A DNA stretch of 7,053 bases from Bacteroidales bacterium UBA1711 (GTDB taxonomy: Bacteria > Bacteroidota > Bacteroidia > Bacteroidales > P3): assembly GCA_002317325.1 (NCBI GenBank), contig DCJB01000065.1, positions 1 through 7,053 on the forward strand. The letters run 5' to 3'. Made by a program: the position numbers and the translations under genes. Below are positions 5,150-7,053 of this stretch, piece after piece (positions within the stretch are counted from its first letter, which is position 1; every line of letters begins with the position of its first letter). The notes beneath the pieces were generated by a model. It made no database searches, had not been told where the DNA came from, and saw only the letters and a program-made list of their open reading frames with translations.

Positions 5150-6508
5150 ATGAAGAAGTTTCTGAAAATTGCAGTCATCGTGCTGCTTGTGGCGGCTGCG
5201 GCTGTGGCCGTTTACCGCTTCGCCTTCCGCAAGTCCATCCCCGATGCCCCGGCTTCGGAGCAGGTGATGGCCATCCTCCAACAGAACGACTGCTTCGTGT
5301 GCCACTCGCAAGAGCCCGAGCTGCCGTTCTACGCCAAGCTCCCCGTCATCGGGCCGCAAATCAAAGAGCACTGCCTCCACGCCGTGGCATTCACCGACCT
5401 GGCCGCCGGCTTGGCCAATATGGACAGCGTGAGCGAAGTCACCCTCTCCATGCTCGACCACTCGGTGACCTACGGCACCATGCCCATGACGTCGTATAAG
5501 ATGATTCACTGGGGCACAGGCTTCAACAAGAAGGAGAAGAGCATCCTCGCCGCCTGGATACGCGAGCGCCGCGGCAGCGACGAACCCGTGTGCGCCCTGC
5601 CCGACCGCGTGGACTACGACTCCGCCCGGGCCGACCTCGGCGAGCGGCTGTTCAACGACAAGCGAATCTCCCTCGACGGCAGCCTCAACTGCGCCAGCTG
5701 CCACATCCTCGAGGAAGGCGGCGCCGACGCCGGCGAGCGGGTCTCCGACGGCATCAACGGACTGGTGGGCGGCGTGAACGCCCCAACGGTCTATAACTCG
5801 GCTCTGTACGTCCGCCAGTTCTGGAACGGCCGCGCCGCCGACCTGCGCGAACAGGCCGAAGGCCCCGCCACCAACCCCGTGGAGATGGGCGACCAGACAT
5901 GGGACCAGATTGTGGAACGCCTCAAGGCCGACAAGGCTCTCGTCAAGGAGTTCGAGGCCCTCTATCCCGGCCAGGGTCTCACCCAGTGGACCGTGACCTC
6001 GGCCATCGCCGAGTTTGAGAAGAAGCTCGTCACCCCCAACTGCCGCTTCGACCGCTATCTGAAGGGCGACAAGGCCGCCATAAATGAGCAGGAACTCAAA
6101 GGCTACGAGGCATTCAAGGAAAACGCCTGCGCCACCTGCCACACCGGCGCCGCCATGGGCGGGCAGAGCTTCGAGCGGCTCGACATCTTCGGCAACTACT
6201 TTGCCGACCGCGACCCCAAGATTGAGTACAACAGCGACGACGACGGCCTGAAGGGCTACACCAAGAACGACGCCGACCTCCACAAATTCAAAGTCCCCAC
6301 CCTCCGCAACCTCGAGCTCACCGCCCCCTACTTCCACGACGGCACCTTTGAGACCATAGAGGACGCGGTGCGCGCTATGGGCAAGTATGAGCTGGGCAAG
6401 ACCCTCAGCGACGACCAAGTGAAGGCCATTTCGGCATTCCTCCGCACCCTCACCGGCGTAAGCCCCTACCTCCACCCCGGCCAAAAAGCCGCCGAAGAGA
6501 AGAAATAA
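5150..6508 (+). CDS. Membrane-anchored tri-haem cytochrome c peroxidase
   Basis: A 452-aa protein from ATG 5150; the open frame upstream overlaps the previous gene and is ignored. Residues 5-22 form an N-terminal anchor helix. Residues 35-142 match a haem-binding domain: CFVCH (48-52), then LPFYAKLPVIGP and MPMTSYKMIH (111-120). Residues 155-440 are a di-haem peroxidase (CCP/MauG family) with CASCH (181-185) and CATCH (327-331). Conserved residues are Trp225 (QFWNGRA), Gln235 and Glu245 (EQAEGP, NPVEMG), His396 (TAPYFHDG) and Met410. The spacings W225-Q235-E245 and H396-M410 equal those I recall for Pseudomonas CcpA W94-Q104-E114 and H261-M275. It should reduce H2O2 to water in the periplasm; the extra N-terminal haem and anchor recall E. 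coli YhjA, a quinol peroxidase. The distal His of classical enzymes seems to be replaced near Ile202. It is cotranscribed with the haem-attachment gene. Confidence 0.9.
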   Translation: MKKFLKIAVIVLLVAAAAVAVYRFAFRKSIPDAPASEQVMAILQQNDCFVCHSQEPELPFYAKLPVIGPQIKEHCLHAVAFTDLAAGLANMDSVSEVTLSMLDHSVTYGTMPMTSYKMIHWGTGFNKKEKSILAAWIRERRGSDEPVCALPDRVDYDSARADLGERLFNDKRISLDGSLNCASCHILEEGGADAGERVSDGINGLVGGVNAPTVYNSALYVRQFWNGRAADLREQAEGPATNPVEMGDQTWDQIVERLKADKALVKEFEALYPGQGLTQWTVTSAIAEFEKKLVTPNCRFDRYLKGDKAAINEQELKGYEAFKENACATCHTGAAMGGQSFERLDIFGNYFADRDPKIEYNSDDDGLKGYTKNDADLHKFKVPTLRNLELTAPYFHDGTFETIEDAVRAMGKYELGKTLSDDQVKAISAFLRTLTGVSPYLHPGQKAAEEKK

Positions 6509-6529
6509 GCCCCACCCGCCCCCCGCAGC

Positions 6530-6579
6530 AAAAAACAGCCGTCCGCACAAAGGCCACCCCCCCCGTGCGGACGGCTGTT
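6530..6579 (-). terminator. Intrinsic terminator for the restriction-endonuclease-like gene, shared with the peroxidase operon
   Basis: A perfect 15-bp stem (AACAGCCGTCCGCAC at 6534-6548 with its complement at 6565-6579) encloses a 16-nt loop containing C8 on the plus strand. Read on the minus strand, the stem is followed by T6 (A-run 6530-6535), making a good intrinsic terminator for the gene ending at 6635. On the plus strand the hairpin begins 25 nt after the peroxidase stop but is followed by CGCACC rather than T, so termination in that direction is less certain. Confidence 0.8.
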
Positions 6580-6634
6580 CGCACCTATCGGAGGTGATGC
6601 TGAAGCACTATTGGTTGGCGGCCGCCTCCCCGAC

Positions 6635-7053
6635 CTATTGAGGTAGCGGCCCCCTGAGCGGCTGGGAGTTCGGGTCCAACTTGTACAGATATGACTCCGG
6701 GAACAACAGGGGCATCGCTCTGTCCTTTATCTTGAAATTCCAGGTGTCGCCACGTCCGCTCGGCCTGTTCAGCAGAAGCTCCAATGAGATATACTGCTGC
6801 ATGATGAGATTGTCGAACTCGGCAATATTAGGGTTGCGGGTGTGCTCAATGTAAGAATAGCGGAAGTGTTCCTTTCCGGCTATCTCCTTGTTGTCAACCG
6901 AAATCCAAAACGTCTCACGATGCTTCGACCTCAGCCTTTCGTGAAGTGTCATCAACTGCCATTCCACAACGTGGTCAAAGGTATCATCGGCCTGTTTCGC
7001 AAGCATTTCCAACACTTCGTCTTTTCTTGTAACATCAAGAAGGAGCGATTGGG
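6635..7053 (-). CDS. C-terminal part of a MvaI/BcnI-like restriction endonuclease (start outside window)
   Basis: The frame is open to the window edge (about 139 codons, stop TAG at 6635-6637). A GTG at 7013-7015 is not taken as the start because the protein continues upstream (QSLLLDVTRKDEV before it). Visible segments include ETFWISVDNK, EHFRYSYIEHTRNPNIAEFD (a Tyr-rich strand, 'HTR', then a helix), LIMQQYISLELLLN, TWNFKIKDRAMPLLFPESYL. The order 'TFW-V/S-A/V', 'FHY/FRY-x-x-IEHTR-x-P', 'I-x-L/D' and 'FKI-x(5)-LLFP' is what I recall from the C-terminal half of the MvaI/BcnI restriction endonuclease family, small monomeric type II enzymes. The catalytic region is not in the window, so activity cannot be judged. 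A cognate DNA methyltransferase would be expected nearby, upstream of this gene and beyond 7053. The match is from memory of motifs; other endonuclease-like families are possible. A good terminator follows. Confidence 0.58.
   Translation of the reverse strand, partial: QSLLLDVTRKDEVLEMLAKQADDTFDHVVEWQLMTLHERLRSKHRETFWISVDNKEIAGKEHFRYSYIEHTRNPNIAEFDNLIMQQYISLELLLNRPSGRGDTWNFKIKDRAMPLLFPESYLYKLDPNSQPLRGPLPQ

Noticed and set aside
5117..6550. 477-aa antisense open frame across the peroxidase gene
   Set aside because: It is a by-product of high GC at third codon positions of the sense gene; its translation is Val/Gly/Ala/His-rich without domains, while the sense frame has three CXXCH motifs and full peroxidase signatures.

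Overview
The window looks like a GC-rich member of the Bacteroidales (Bacteroidota), possibly near Prevotella or its relatives; genus and species cannot be fixed from this sequence. The evidence is two promoters with the Bacteroidota -7 element TAnnTTTG (exact TATCTTTG at 1643-1650 on the minus strand and 3811-3818 on the plus strand), mostly absent Shine-Dalgarno sequences, a fimbrillin-type lipoprotein, an outer-membrane beta-barrel, and an Rpn-type nuclease tail of the kind common in this order.

Layout. Bases 1-131 hold the C-terminal tail of an Rpn/PD-(D/E)XK nuclease-transposase protein (plus strand). A hairpin at 149-191 separates it from a convergent two-gene unit on the minus strand: a secreted GH25-fold (lysozyme-like) protein whose catalytic acids are all replaced (972-1613), followed after 25 nt by a 245-aa outer-membrane beta-barrel (209-946). 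Their promoter is at 1643-1673. Bases 1749-2045 hold a coding-like plus-strand frame of unknown function. From about 2050 to 3500 the DNA becomes clearly more AT-rich and carries a putative promoter, a 5' leader hairpin, a small gene that appears frameshifted (2235-2386), a fimbrillin-like lipoprotein (2408-3331) and a strong terminator (3451-3490). Bases 3491-3787 have no gene but show a sharp switch from pyrimidine-rich to purine/G-rich sequence.

The best-defined module is at 3788-6508. A canonical Bacteroidota promoter has a perfect inverted repeat exactly filling the 19-bp spacer between its -33 and -7 elements. It reads into a compact ResB-CcsA fusion (System II cytochrome c haem attachment, 408 aa), then after 29 nt a membrane-anchored tri-haem cytochrome c peroxidase (452 aa, three CXXCH motifs). 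The likely logic is that the first gene attaches haem to the second, and the peroxidase removes H2O2 in the periplasm using electrons from the membrane quinol pool. The operator-like repeat suggests dedicated control.

The window closes with a hairpin terminator (6530-6579) facing a minus-strand gene (6635-7053, truncated by the window edge) that resembles the C-terminal part of MvaI/BcnI-family restriction endonucleases. The flanks (Rpn nuclease, restriction enzyme) are thus accessory or defence-like, while the haem module looks like resident metabolism. No tRNA, rRNA, CRISPR array or complete insertion sequence was seen.
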